A stretch of 64,000 bases of DNA from Acidobacteriota bacterium. GTDB lineage: Bacteria; Acidobacteriota; Terriglobia; Terriglobales; Acidobacteriaceae. The stretch is taken from NCBI GenBank assembly GCA_021816455.1, contig JAKAXU010000010.1, positions 21,021 to 85,020 of the forward strand, given 5' to 3'. The notes beneath the pieces are model-generated. The model did no database searches and was not told where the DNA came from. It saw only the letters and a program-made list of their open reading frames with translations. Positions 28,658 through 36,452 of this stretch are shown here, piece by piece. The first letter of the stretch is position 1. Each line of letters starts with the position of its first letter. The translations under genes and the position numbers were made by a program.

Positions 28658-29110
28658 ATGAAGAGGATTTTCCCGGTGCGTTGGGCGATGGCGATCCTAT
28701 TGGCTGTTGGAACGATTGCCAGCTATGCGCAGTGGATGAACCCGTCCTACGACGTCCCTGCCTATCACCCCTCGGCTCCGCTGAAAGTAAGCAGCCTGCC
28801 ACCGATCCTGAGCGGCAAGCAGCTCACCGGGCCAAACTTTCGCTACCCATGGCAGGTGCACGTCTACCAGAAGGCGGCGCAAGTTTCGAGTGTGCTCTAT
28901 CAGCTGCCTTGCTACTGCCGCTGCGATCGCGAACTGGGCCATACCAGCCTGCGAAGCTGTTTTGAAGGGCTGCACGGCTCCGAGTGCTCCACCTGCGCCA
29001 AAGAGGGTGCCTTCGCTTATGAGCAGACCAAACAGGGCAAAACCCCCGCGCAGATTCGTGCGGCTATTGAACGCGGCGAGTACCAGAGCGTCAATTTGGA
29101 AAACGAATAG
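28658..29110 (+). CDS. Exported PCYCGC-motif protein
   Basis: A 150-residue protein with a signal peptide (residues 1-24, AILLAVGTIASYAQ). The mature part contains the hallmark QLPCYCRCDRELGH, then LRSCFEGLHGSECSTCAKEG, seven cysteines in about 40 residues, which fits the small PCYCGC family of exported proteins. Their role is not established; the cysteine cluster suggests metal binding or redox chemistry outside the cytoplasm. In this copy the usual Gly in PCYCGC is Arg. A GTGGAGG site lies upstream of the ATG. It is preceded by the terminator-bearing leader and followed by ssrA. Confidence 0.82.
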   Translation: MKRIFPVRWAMAILLAVGTIASYAQWMNPSYDVPAYHPSAPLKVSSLPPILSGKQLTGPNFRYPWQVHVYQKAAQVSSVLYQLPCYCRCDRELGHTSLRSCFEGLHGSECSTCAKEGAFAYEQTKQGKTPAQIRAAIERGEYQSVNLENE

Positions 29111-29219
29111 CCTCCGTCTCCGAGCAACCGCTCTCTGCAATTAGGCTGAACACCCGCATTCCGGTTACAATCGGATTGCTGTACCTGACCAGATCGGGTT
29201 CGCGATGCAGCCATCCAAC

Positions 29220-29568
29220 GGGGGCGTCACGGTTTCGACGGGATCGGTAGTGGCAGAGAGGCATGCCGGGGTGCGGGCACCCGTAATCGCTTGCAAAACA
29301 ACAATTGCCAACAACAATCTGGCACTTGCTGCTTAATTAAGTAAGCAGCCGTCTTCCTCGGCTTCGCCTGTGGGCTGAGAGCGGACGTCGCACAGCAGGC
29401 TGGTTGTGGCCGCTCGGTCCGTGTGGCTGCGATGAGATCATCGGACTAGCGTCGTCGGTTTCTTGTCTGCTCTGAGCCGAAGCCGCGAATCCTCTGAACA
29501 GACTGAGCATGGAGTCTCTCGGCTAACATTGATTTCGGACGCGGGTTCGACTCCCGCCGCCTCCACCA
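29220..29568 (+). ncRNA. ssrA: Transfer-messenger RNA (tmRNA)
   Basis: A 349-nt tmRNA that rescues stalled ribosomes. The 5' end GGGGGCGTCACGGTTTCGAC and the 3' end with its T-loop (GCGGGTTCGACTCCCGC) and encoded CCA are classic, and GGGGGCG pairs with CGCCTCC to form the acceptor stem with one G-U pair. The tag frame resumes at GCC 29307 and encodes ANNNLALAA before TAA at 29334-29336. A TACAAT box about 50 nt upstream may be part of its promoter, which would imply 5' processing by RNase P. Confidence 0.97.
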
Positions 29569-29600
29569 TTTCATCATCCAATGAAATCCAAGAACATCCG

Positions 29601-29628
29601 AAAGCCAGCGTAAATGCTGGCTTTTTTA
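29601..29628 (+). terminator. Intrinsic terminator of ssrA
   Basis: AAAGCCAGC / GCTGGCTTT stem with a six-base loop followed by four T and ATT, 33 nt after the CCA end of tmRNA. Confidence 0.85.
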
Positions 29629-29736
29629 TTGGTTTATAGCCCATCGACGGACTACCCCGTCTCTTGACGCCCGGGGGGCAACATTAACCTCTTCCAGTTC
29701 CAACGCTCCGAGGTCGTGCGATCTCCTCGGTGCAAA

Positions 29737-31224
29737 TCAGCTTTCCCAAGTCAACAAAGCGGCACTGGCTGCAGGAATGAAGCAAATCGCTGCGCCATTT
29801 TTCAGATTGACGTGCTCGTTGCGTTCCGCGCGCCATGCTCCTCGCATGCCCACCGGGGCTCCGGCGAACGTCACATCCGCCTGGTCCTCCAGGCTGGGAG
29901 CAATCAGCCTTTGAAGCAGAATCCGCTCGGCTGCGGCATTTGCCTGCACAGTCATCTTGTAACTCGCAGTAGCGCTCTTGTTAATCACCACTGCCTGTAA
30001 CTTGCCGGACGCATTCTGCAGGGCGTAGCACACGAGCGCCGGGCTTGAGTCTGTCGCAGCTTCCGGCGCATCCAGATGGCTGGAGACCACATGTCCACCC
30101 AATAGTTGCGAGAAGAGCAACATTGCGTAGTACTCCGGTCGCGCGACAAAACCATTCTCCATCGTGCCGGCAACAGGTGTATACCATCCGTAACCGCCTC
30201 CGTGAAAGTTGATTCCGCTTCCCCCGAGTTGAACCAACTGAAACATCAAATCGAGCGCCCATAAGGATGAGGCAAAGGTGTTACTGACTCCAGGTTTTCC
30301 ACCGTGAAAGCAGGAATTGGTTTCCGTCAGCCGGAAGGGCAGATGCGACTCTGCCATAGCCTCCCGAATGTTTGGAATACCAGTGTCCCAACGTGGATTG
30401 GCGGGATTCAATAGCCGCTCAATCGTCATCGAGGGGTCGCTCGGCGGACCTTCCGCATAATAGTGCGTCGTCAGCATCATTACTTCCTTGCCAAACTGTT
30501 CTGCAAACTCTCTTATCCATGCTCCAGTGCTGGCGCTGTCGGGTCCGGCGACCTTCACATTGGGAACGCGCGCATTCACCGCATGGTAAAAATTTGCCCA
30601 TTCCACCGCGAAGGCGGAATAGTTATATCCCACTGGACGAAGACCCTTCTTTGCAAAATTGTCTACTTCATTGCCAAACTGAAAGCAGATAAGCCGATCC
30701 CCTAAAATGGCTGACACCGCTGCCGCCTCTTCGGCAGCTTGCTCCGGAGTGCCTTTGGCGAAATTTAATCCATAAATACAACGCCACTGAATACGATCCA
30801 GAAATTCCCGCAAATTGCGAATGGCTTGTGGTGTGGTTTGCGTAAATGTCGAGAGTGGGCCTCCAGTATCTGGCCCGACCGATTCAGGAACAGTGCTTCC
30901 ACCATTTGCAGCCTGCGGATGGTGAGGCGCCCAAAAGGCGTACCCACTGGTATTGCCGCCAATGCGAAGCACGCCATTTGGATTTAAGGCGCTCAAGTAA
31001 CCGGCAAAGTCCGCGTTCTGTACGGAAAAGAACTCCGGGTGTGCAAGTTGGGCAGACTCATAGCTGAGTCCCAGAAAGTCGGGGGCAATCGCAAATCCAC
31101 GCTGGCTGGGATGGATGGTCAGCAAGGCAGTAAGAGCAGGGGCAGCATCGGCCAGCAGTACCTTCGGCACGACGGACAAAGCGGCCGAAGCAGCAGTTGC
31201 GCGTAAAAAAAATCGCCGATTCAT
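29737..31224 (-). CDS. GH79-like glucuronidase, probably Tat-exported
   Basis: A 495-residue exported glycosidase. The N terminus NRRFFLRATAAS resembles a twin-arginine signal. The body matches GH79 (beta-glucuronidase / heparanase type): GLSYESAQL, LRIGGNTSGYAFW, acid/base Glu in FQFGNEVDNF, nucleophile Glu in RLTETNSCFHGG, and GINFHGGGYGWYTP, with a small C-terminal beta domain. It likely removes glucuronic acid or 4-O-methyl-glucuronic acid from arabinogalactan or similar chains. It ends in the convergent space after ssrA and is divergent from the Crp/Fnr gene, separated by 593 bp. Confidence 0.85.
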   Translation of the reverse strand: MNRRFFLRATAASAALSVVPKVLLADAAPALTALLTIHPSQRGFAIAPDFLGLSYESAQLAHPEFFSVQNADFAGYLSALNPNGVLRIGGNTSGYAFWAPHHPQAANGGSTVPESVGPDTGGPLSTFTQTTPQAIRNLREFLDRIQWRCIYGLNFAKGTPEQAAEEAAAVSAILGDRLICFQFGNEVDNFAKKGLRPVGYNYSAFAVEWANFYHAVNARVPNVKVAGPDSASTGAWIREFAEQFGKEVMMLTTHYYAEGPPSDPSMTIERLLNPANPRWDTGIPNIREAMAESHLPFRLTETNSCFHGGKPGVSNTFASSLWALDLMFQLVQLGGSGINFHGGGYGWYTPVAGTMENGFVARPEYYAMLLFSQLLGGHVVSSHLDAPEAATDSSPALVCYALQNASGKLQAVVINKSATASYKMTVQANAAAERILLQRLIAPSLEDQADVTFAGAPVGMRGAWRAERNEHVNLKNGAAICFIPAASAALLTWES

Positions 31225-31817
31225 ATTGGTTTCTCCCTCGATGTTGTATTGAACGTTGATCTTGCCCTCAGTATGCGTATCCTATTTGCAGCCGTGTATG
31301 GTTATACCAGAGCGGGCAGGTGGCTCACCTCCCCAGGCGTGTTTTTTCCCGTCTCTCCTTCCCTCGCGCCTTGGAGTTAAGTCTCTCTCTCATACCAACT
31401 GCTTCAACAAACATCGGCACTGCATCGATGCCAGTGAAAGCTACAACCTGGCCTTCAGGCAAAAACACTCACATAACGTAGTTAGGAATTCGACCTGTAA
31501 TAAGTGGAAAGAAGGAAATGCGAGCTGGATTGACCAGACAGGCATCCTTATCCAGGCGATGATACCAATTAGGTTGGGCATATCTGCAGGTGCTCCTTGG
31601 ATACACTCTTTTCCATCTGCGTTGGCCTTTCAGAAGGCGGCCAGTGAGTGCGTACCTGATGCAGGTGGTGACAATGCGGTGCTTTCGTATCCTCTCCACA
31701 ACCTAAGATGTGCGGCTTTTGATCAATTCGCCGCAAACTACGATTGCCGTGCATTGCAGTGACAGTTCCCGGGCATGGGAAGTAAGTCAGGCAAATAACC
31801 TGCCATGAGGTAGCATT
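31225..31817. other. Long divergent spacer between GH79 and Crp/Fnr genes
   Basis: 593 bp holding the promoters of both flanking genes. A 168-codon plus-strand frame (31256-31762) has no ribosome site, no family motif and unlikely composition. The only structure I note is a palindrome at 31711-31735, listed separately. Confidence 0.5.
31711..31735. promoter_or_regulatory. Possible operator palindrome upstream of the Crp/Fnr gene
   Basis: TGCGGC and GCCGCA arms surround TTGATCAA, whose halves resemble the TTGAT half-site of Fnr-type proteins, although the spacing is not the classical N4. It lies about 83-107 bp before the regulator's start, so autoregulation is possible. Confidence 0.3.
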
Positions 31818-32519
31818 TTGACAAACGACAGCACAACTTTCGATCCGGCAGTCTTTCTGGCACATACCGGGCTTGGCCGGACAGTTGTCGAATTGAAGCC
31901 CAAAGGGACCTTCTTCTGCCAAGGCGATCCAGCGGACTCTGTGTATTATCTGCAGAAGGGCCGAGCAAAAGTCACAGTAGTTTCGCAGAAAGGCAAAGAA
32001 GCCACAATTACCATTTTATCCGCCGGCGATTTTATTGGAGAGGAGTCTCTCGTGTCAGCCGACGGGTTGCGCATGGCGACTACCACCGCCGTGAACTCCT
32101 GTACGGCGCTCAAGATCAGCAGAAACAAGATGCTCCAGGTGATGCATGACGAGCCTGCATTTGCCGACATATTCCTCAGGTTCCTGCTGACCCGTAGCAT
32201 GCGGACCCAGGCCGATCTTGTCGATCAGCTTTTCAACTCCAGCGAGAAACGTCTGGCGCGGATTCTTCTGTTGATGGCGGAATTTGGAAAATCCGGTGAA
32301 CCGGAGACATTCATTCCGCACATTACACAAGAAACACTGGCAGAGATGATTGGCACCACCCGCTCGCGTGTGAGCTTCTTTATGAATCGCTTTCGCAAGC
32401 TTGGTTTCATCAGCTACAACGGCCGCATCCAGGTACATAAGTCGTTGCTTAATGTGGTCCTGCTCGATCAGTTGCCTGAACATAATGCGGAGAAGCCCGA
32501 AATTCTCTCCATTCCTTGA
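31818..32519 (+). CDS. Crp/Fnr-family transcription regulator
   Basis: A 233-residue regulator. Residues about 20-130 are a cyclic-nucleotide-binding-type beta barrel (FFCQGDPADSVYYLQKGRAKV, ILSAGDFIGEESL). A long dimer helix follows, then a winged helix (ITQETLAEMIGTTRSRVSFFMNRF) with the recognition segment TTRSRVSFF. There are no N-terminal cysteines for an Fnr Fe-S cluster, and the effector is unknown. The start is TTG at 31818, supported by GAGG seven bases upstream. It is transcribed alone, with long spacers on both sides. Confidence 0.92.
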   Translation: MTNDSTTFDPAVFLAHTGLGRTVVELKPKGTFFCQGDPADSVYYLQKGRAKVTVVSQKGKEATITILSAGDFIGEESLVSADGLRMATTTAVNSCTALKISRNKMLQVMHDEPAFADIFLRFLLTRSMRTQADLVDQLFNSSEKRLARILLLMAEFGKSGEPETFIPHITQETLAEMIGTTRSRVSFFMNRFRKLGFISYNGRIQVHKSLLNVVLLDQLPEHNAEKPEILSIP

Positions 32520-32933
32520 GCTACTTCAGTTCGTCTCTTCCCCAGAGGCTCTCCAAATGGATTTGTTGCACTTCGAGATTGAGCGCATCTGTAAACACCG
32601 CAATCGGCTGGCCCTGCAAAAGGGCGTAGTGTCTCTGGAGGCCATGAAGTGGCCTCACAGAGACCGAAAATGACAAGCAACAGTCGGAACTCTCGTCAAT
32701 AAAGCACCTCAAATCAAGAAAGCCAACGTCGGTCGTTTGGCCAATACAAAATTACGCGCCCGCGCAGTGATTGCCTGGCGGTGAATGCTAGCGCTTTGTT
32801 GTCCCCGCCTCTGCTCGACGGGTGCAGTCTGAACAGATATTCTGGAGGGAATTGTGGGTGAGCGTCCCGATGCGCACGGAGTGCGTGTTGGCATGCCCGG
32901 TCGAGTGCAGTTGGACCGAAGAATGGGGAACGA
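32520..32933 (+). other. Leader region between the Crp/Fnr gene and thrS
   Basis: About 414 bp without a supported gene. It holds one strong hairpin (32631-32664). No T-box signature (specifier loop plus GGTGG antiterminator) was found, so thrS is not visibly controlled that way. Short frames on both strands have no support. Confidence 0.5.
32631..32664. repeat. Long inverted repeat upstream of thrS
   Basis: GTCTCTG-GAGGCCA and TGGCCTC-A-CAGAGAC form a 14-bp stem with a single bulged A and a five-base loop. No T-run follows on either strand, so it is not a classical terminator. It lies about 270 bp before thrS. Confidence 0.55.
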
Positions 32934-34973
32934 ATGAGCGGAAATACGATTGCCGTACACCTGCCGGACGGCGCGGTGCGCGAGGTGGTGGCGGGGACGA
33001 CGCCCTTGGAGATTGCCAACGGAATTTCACCACGACTGGCCGCGGTCTGTGTCGTGGCGCGTATTGCGCCTGTCGGCGCTGCTCAGGCGGAAGAGACGAC
33101 TGCTGAGCATGGACAGGAAGGTGACGCGGAGATGTACGCCGCGGCGCAGGCAGGCACCGAGCGGCTGGTTGACCTCGCCACTCCCCTTACCGAAGACGTT
33201 CGCCTGACACTGGTCACCGAGAAAGATGCCGAGGCGCTCAAGGTTGTGCGCCACTCGGCGGCGCATGTGATGGCCACCGCTGTGCTCGAGCTGTTTCCGG
33301 AAACCAAGCTGGGTCATGGCCCGGCCACCGACGCGGGTTTCTTCTACGACTTCTACCGTGAAAAGCCCTTCACGCCGGAAGATCTCGCAGCCATTGAAGC
33401 GAAGATGGCCGAGGTGATCGCGCGCGACGAAAAATTCGTCCAGGAATCGCGCCCGCGCGAGGAGGCGCTGGCTGAATTCGACCGCGAAGGCGAGTTCATG
33501 AAGACGCACTTCGTCACACGGTTTACCCAGCCGGGCGAGGCCGTCAGCTTCTATCGCAATGGCGGTTTTGTCGATTTCTGTCGTGGCCCGCACGTGCCCT
33601 CGACCGGACGCGTGAAGGCGGTAAAGGTGTTGAGTCTGGCGGGTGCCTACTGGCTCGGCGACGAGAAGAATCCGCAGCTCCAGCGCATCTACGGCACGGC
33701 CTTTTTCTCAGATAAGGAGATGACGGCGCACTTTTCCCGGCTCGAGGAAGCGGCCAAACGCGACCATCGTGTTCTGGGCAAGCAACTGGATCTCTTCAGC
33801 ATCCAGGAGGTCGCAGGATCTGGCCTTATCTTCTGGCACCCGAAGGGTGCGATGATCCGCAAGGTGATGGAAGACTGGATGCGCGAGGAGTGCCTCCGGC
33901 GCGGCTATTCGCTGGTCTACACGCCGCACGTCATGCGCCGCGAGCTATGGAAAATCTCCGGCCACGAGGGCTTCTACGCGGGCAACATGTATACCCCGAT
34001 GGAGCTGGACGATGCGGAGTACCGGCTGAAGCCGATGAACTGCCCGGGGCATATTCTCATCTACAAGAACACGCCCAAGAGCTATCGCGAACTGCCCGTG
34101 CGACTGGCCGAACTGGGCAATGTCTACCGCTACGAGCGCTCGGGCACCATGCACGGCCTGCTGCGCGTCCGCGGCTTCACCCAGGACGATGCCCACATCT
34201 TCTGCACCCCGGAACAGATCGAGGACGAGGTGGTTGCCTGCATCGACTTTGCCGAGGCCGTGCTCACCACCTTCGGCTTCGCCGAGTTCAAGGTCGAGCT
34301 TTCCACCTGGGACGAGAACGATCGCGCCCACTACGCCGGCTCGGATGAAAACTGGAAACTCGCCGTCGGCGGTTTGCAGCGCGCGCTCGATCGCAAGGGT
34401 ATCGCCTACAAAACCATCCCTGGCGAAGCCGCTTTCTACGGCCCCAAGATCGACGTCAAGCTGGTGGACGTGTTGGGGCGGCTGTGGCAGCTTTCCACTG
34501 TGCAGTTCGACTTCAACCTGCCGGCCCGCTTTGAGCTTGAGTACATCGGCGAGGACGGCGCGCGCCATCAGCCGGTCATGGTTCATCGCGCGCTCTTCGG
34601 CTCGGTTGAGCGCTTCTTTGGCGTCCTTATCGAGCACTATGCTGGTGCCTTTCCGCTCTGGCTGGCACCGGTTCAGGTGGGCCTGGTGCCCATCGCCGAG
34701 CGCCACCATGACTACGCCCGCAGCGTGCAGTCCGCGCTGGAAGCCGCCGGGCTGCGCGTCGAGCTGGATTCCCACAACGAGAAGATGAACGCCAAGATCC
34801 GCGACTTTGCCAACCAGAAAGTGCCTTACGTGCTGGTGATGGGCGACAAAGAGGCCGAAGCCGAAGCCGTCAGCGTCCGAACACGAGGCAAAGGCGATCA
34901 GGGGTCCGTGACGCTGGCTGAGTTCATAGCCCGCGCCACCACGCTGTTCCGTTCCCGCTCCACAGAACTATGA
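32934..34973 (+). CDS. thrS: Threonine-tRNA ligase
   Basis: Charges tRNA-Thr; cytosolic, 679 residues. Domains in order: an N-terminal TGS domain (VHLPDGAVREV), the editing domain with the HSAAH and CRGPH metal/editing motifs, then the class II core (motif 2 around VYRYERSGTMHGLLRVRGFTQDD; motif 3 HRALFGSVERFFGVLIEH), and the anticodon-binding domain. The TGS domain carries an acidic insertion of about 30 residues (near 46-76, QAEETTAEHGQEGD) that I do not expect from the E. coli enzyme. A good hairpin terminator follows. The 414-bp leader suggests regulation, but no T-box is visible. Confidence 0.97.
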   Translation: MSGNTIAVHLPDGAVREVVAGTTPLEIANGISPRLAAVCVVARIAPVGAAQAEETTAEHGQEGDAEMYAAAQAGTERLVDLATPLTEDVRLTLVTEKDAEALKVVRHSAAHVMATAVLELFPETKLGHGPATDAGFFYDFYREKPFTPEDLAAIEAKMAEVIARDEKFVQESRPREEALAEFDREGEFMKTHFVTRFTQPGEAVSFYRNGGFVDFCRGPHVPSTGRVKAVKVLSLAGAYWLGDEKNPQLQRIYGTAFFSDKEMTAHFSRLEEAAKRDHRVLGKQLDLFSIQEVAGSGLIFWHPKGAMIRKVMEDWMREECLRRGYSLVYTPHVMRRELWKISGHEGFYAGNMYTPMELDDAEYRLKPMNCPGHILIYKNTPKSYRELPVRLAELGNVYRYERSGTMHGLLRVRGFTQDDAHIFCTPEQIEDEVVACIDFAEAVLTTFGFAEFKVELSTWDENDRAHYAGSDENWKLAVGGLQRALDRKGIAYKTIPGEAAFYGPKIDVKLVDVLGRLWQLSTVQFDFNLPARFELEYIGEDGARHQPVMVHRALFGSVERFFGVLIEHYAGAFPLWLAPVQVGLVPIAERHHDYARSVQSALEAAGLRVELDSHNEKMNAKIRDFANQKVPYVLVMGDKEAEAEAVSVRTRGKGDQGSVTLAEFIARATTLFRSRSTEL

Positions 34974-34997
34974 TCAATTCAAAAAACATCGAGCAAG

Positions 34998-35040
34998 AAT
35001 GCTTTGGGCCGACTGTCACACAGCCGCCCCAAAGCATTTT
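34998..35040 (+). terminator. Intrinsic terminator of thrS
   Basis: AATGCTTTGGG pairs with CCCAAAGCATT around a GC-containing loop, followed by TTTTC. It separates thrS from the convergent small membrane-protein gene. Confidence 0.8.
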
Positions 35041-35088
35041 CACTCCCTGTATATCTGATCATTTCGGCTTTCAGCTTCGGAGCAGCCG

Positions 35089-35304
35089 CTATACGCCCAT
35101 CCCGAACTCACCCGCGCTGTTCGCGTCGCTGTTCGAGTAGAAGTCATACGGGGTGCGGTGGCTGAACTGGTAGCGCTTCCGCAGCTCCGTACCCACCAGA
35201 AGTCCCACGGCCGCGATACCCAGTCCGACCGAGACCCATCCGAGCGCGCGCATTGCATGCCAGCTCACCGGTGCTGCATTGTCCTGGATCTGGTCGTCGG
35301 CCAT
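35089..35304 (-). CDS. Small single-pass membrane protein
   Basis: A 71-residue protein with one central transmembrane helix (GWVSVGLGIAAVGLLVGTEL, about residues 22-41), a polar N terminus and a charged C-terminal tail. The start is decided by AAAGGAGA eight bases before the ATG at 35304; a longer upstream frame overlaps the adenosine deaminase gene and has no ribosome site. I do not recognise a family. It lies 76 bp downstream of adenosine deaminase and may be on the same transcript. Confidence 0.65.
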   Translation of the reverse strand: MADDQIQDNAAPVSWHAMRALGWVSVGLGIAAVGLLVGTELRKRYQFSHRTPYDFYSNSDANSAGEFGMGV

Positions 35305-35380
35305 GGAAAAATCTCCTTTGATACTCTCGATGATACCCCAGCTCCGCCGCCTGTTGTCCAGCAGGATGGTGTTTTCGGGC

Positions 35381-36409
35381 TCACCCACACGAACCAATCT
35401 GGTCAAGCCAGTGTCGCTTTTCCGCCTCCGGCAAAAAACTCGCACGGAAGGAATTTTCGGCCAGTCGCCGCAGCTCCGCGCACGTAAACTCATGCGCCTC
35501 ATGCGCCATCCGGTACTCATCGGCCAACGTCGCGCCAAAAAAAGCCGGATCGTCGGAGTTGAGCGTCACCAGCAGGTCGAGGTCAAAGTAGCGGCGGATG
35601 GGGTGGTCGGCAAGCGCTGGGCAGACGCCCGTGCGGACGTTGGAGGTTGGGTTCAGCTCCAGCGGAATTTGGCGTGTCTTCAACTCGTCGAGCAGAGCGG
35701 CATCCCGGATGGCCGAAACCACGTGGCCGAGCCGCTCTGAGCCGATGGAGAGTGCTTCGCGAATAGCTTCCGGGCCGGTGGTTTCGCCCGCGTGGTTGGT
35801 CAGCCGCAGCCCAGCGGCGGCAGCCTCGGCGTAGAGCGCGCGAAACGGCTCGGACCTTGTCATGCGCTCATCGCCGCCTAGCCCGATGCCAATGATCGAC
35901 GGGTGCTCGGCGCGCATTGCGGCTGCCAGCCGAAAGACCCGCGCTGCTTCCTCCACGGTGAAGTGCCGGACTGCGTCAAAGATCCAGTAAAGCGTGATCC
36001 CCAGTTCGCGTTCGCCGCGTTCGCGGGCGCGTTCGAGACCTCCGAATATCTTCTGAAAGAGCGCGGGATCTGCCTTATCCTGGTCCGGGCGCAGCCGAAA
36101 GATCACGCCGACGGAGATATAAACCTCGGCGTGACGCACGCCTTGTTCCGCCAGCTTCTGAAGCATGCGCCAGGCAGCCAGCTCGTACTCCGTCGCCCCG
36201 CGCAGCTCCATCACCACGGTCTTGAAGGCCTGTAAAAAACCGGAAAAATCGGTGTAGTGATAGAGAGCCTCGGCCTCGTCGAGTGTCATCGGCGTTCTGT
36301 CGCCAAGCGTGCTCAGCTCCACCAGTGTAGCGGGGGTGACCGTGCCTTCCAGGTGAAGGTGCAACTCAGCCTTGGGCAGGCGGCGGATAAAGCTGTGGAT
36401 CGTCTCCAT
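35381..36409 (-). CDS. Adenosine deaminase
   Basis: Deaminates adenosine (or possibly adenine or another purine) to inosine; 342 residues, cytosolic. Zinc and catalytic motifs are visible: ELHLHLEG (two zinc His), TNHAGE with zinc His and catalytic Glu, the ERLGH segment, and LNSDDPAFFG with the catalytic Asp pair. The ATG at 36409 begins METIHSFIRRLPKAELH, fitting the family; no strong ribosome site is visible, and a longer frame would overlap the permease. It follows the APC permease by 43 bp on the same strand, so uptake and catabolism may be linked. Confidence 0.92.
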   Translation of the reverse strand: METIHSFIRRLPKAELHLHLEGTVTPATLVELSTLGDRTPMTLDEAEALYHYTDFSGFLQAFKTVVMELRGATEYELAAWRMLQKLAEQGVRHAEVYISVGVIFRLRPDQDKADPALFQKIFGGLERARERGERELGITLYWIFDAVRHFTVEEAARVFRLAAAMRAEHPSIIGIGLGGDERMTRSEPFRALYAEAAAAGLRLTNHAGETTGPEAIREALSIGSERLGHVVSAIRDAALLDELKTRQIPLELNPTSNVRTGVCPALADHPIRRYFDLDLLVTLNSDDPAFFGATLADEYRMAHEAHEFTCAELRRLAENSFRASFLPEAEKRHWLDQIGSCG

Positions 36410-36452
36410 GCCAGATTCTATCAGTGCCCCGGCGACGCAGGATACAACTGAG

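Noticed and set aside
31256..31762. A 168-codon frame in the GH79-Crp spacer
   Set aside because: No ribosome site, no signal peptide or motif, and unusual Cys/His content.
32521..32712. A 63-codon minus-strand frame in the thrS leader
   Set aside because: Weak TTG start with no ribosome site, and it lies across the inverted repeat.
32520..32933. A T-box riboswitch before thrS
   Set aside because: The conserved T-box sequence and a specifier stem are not visible; only a generic hairpin is present.
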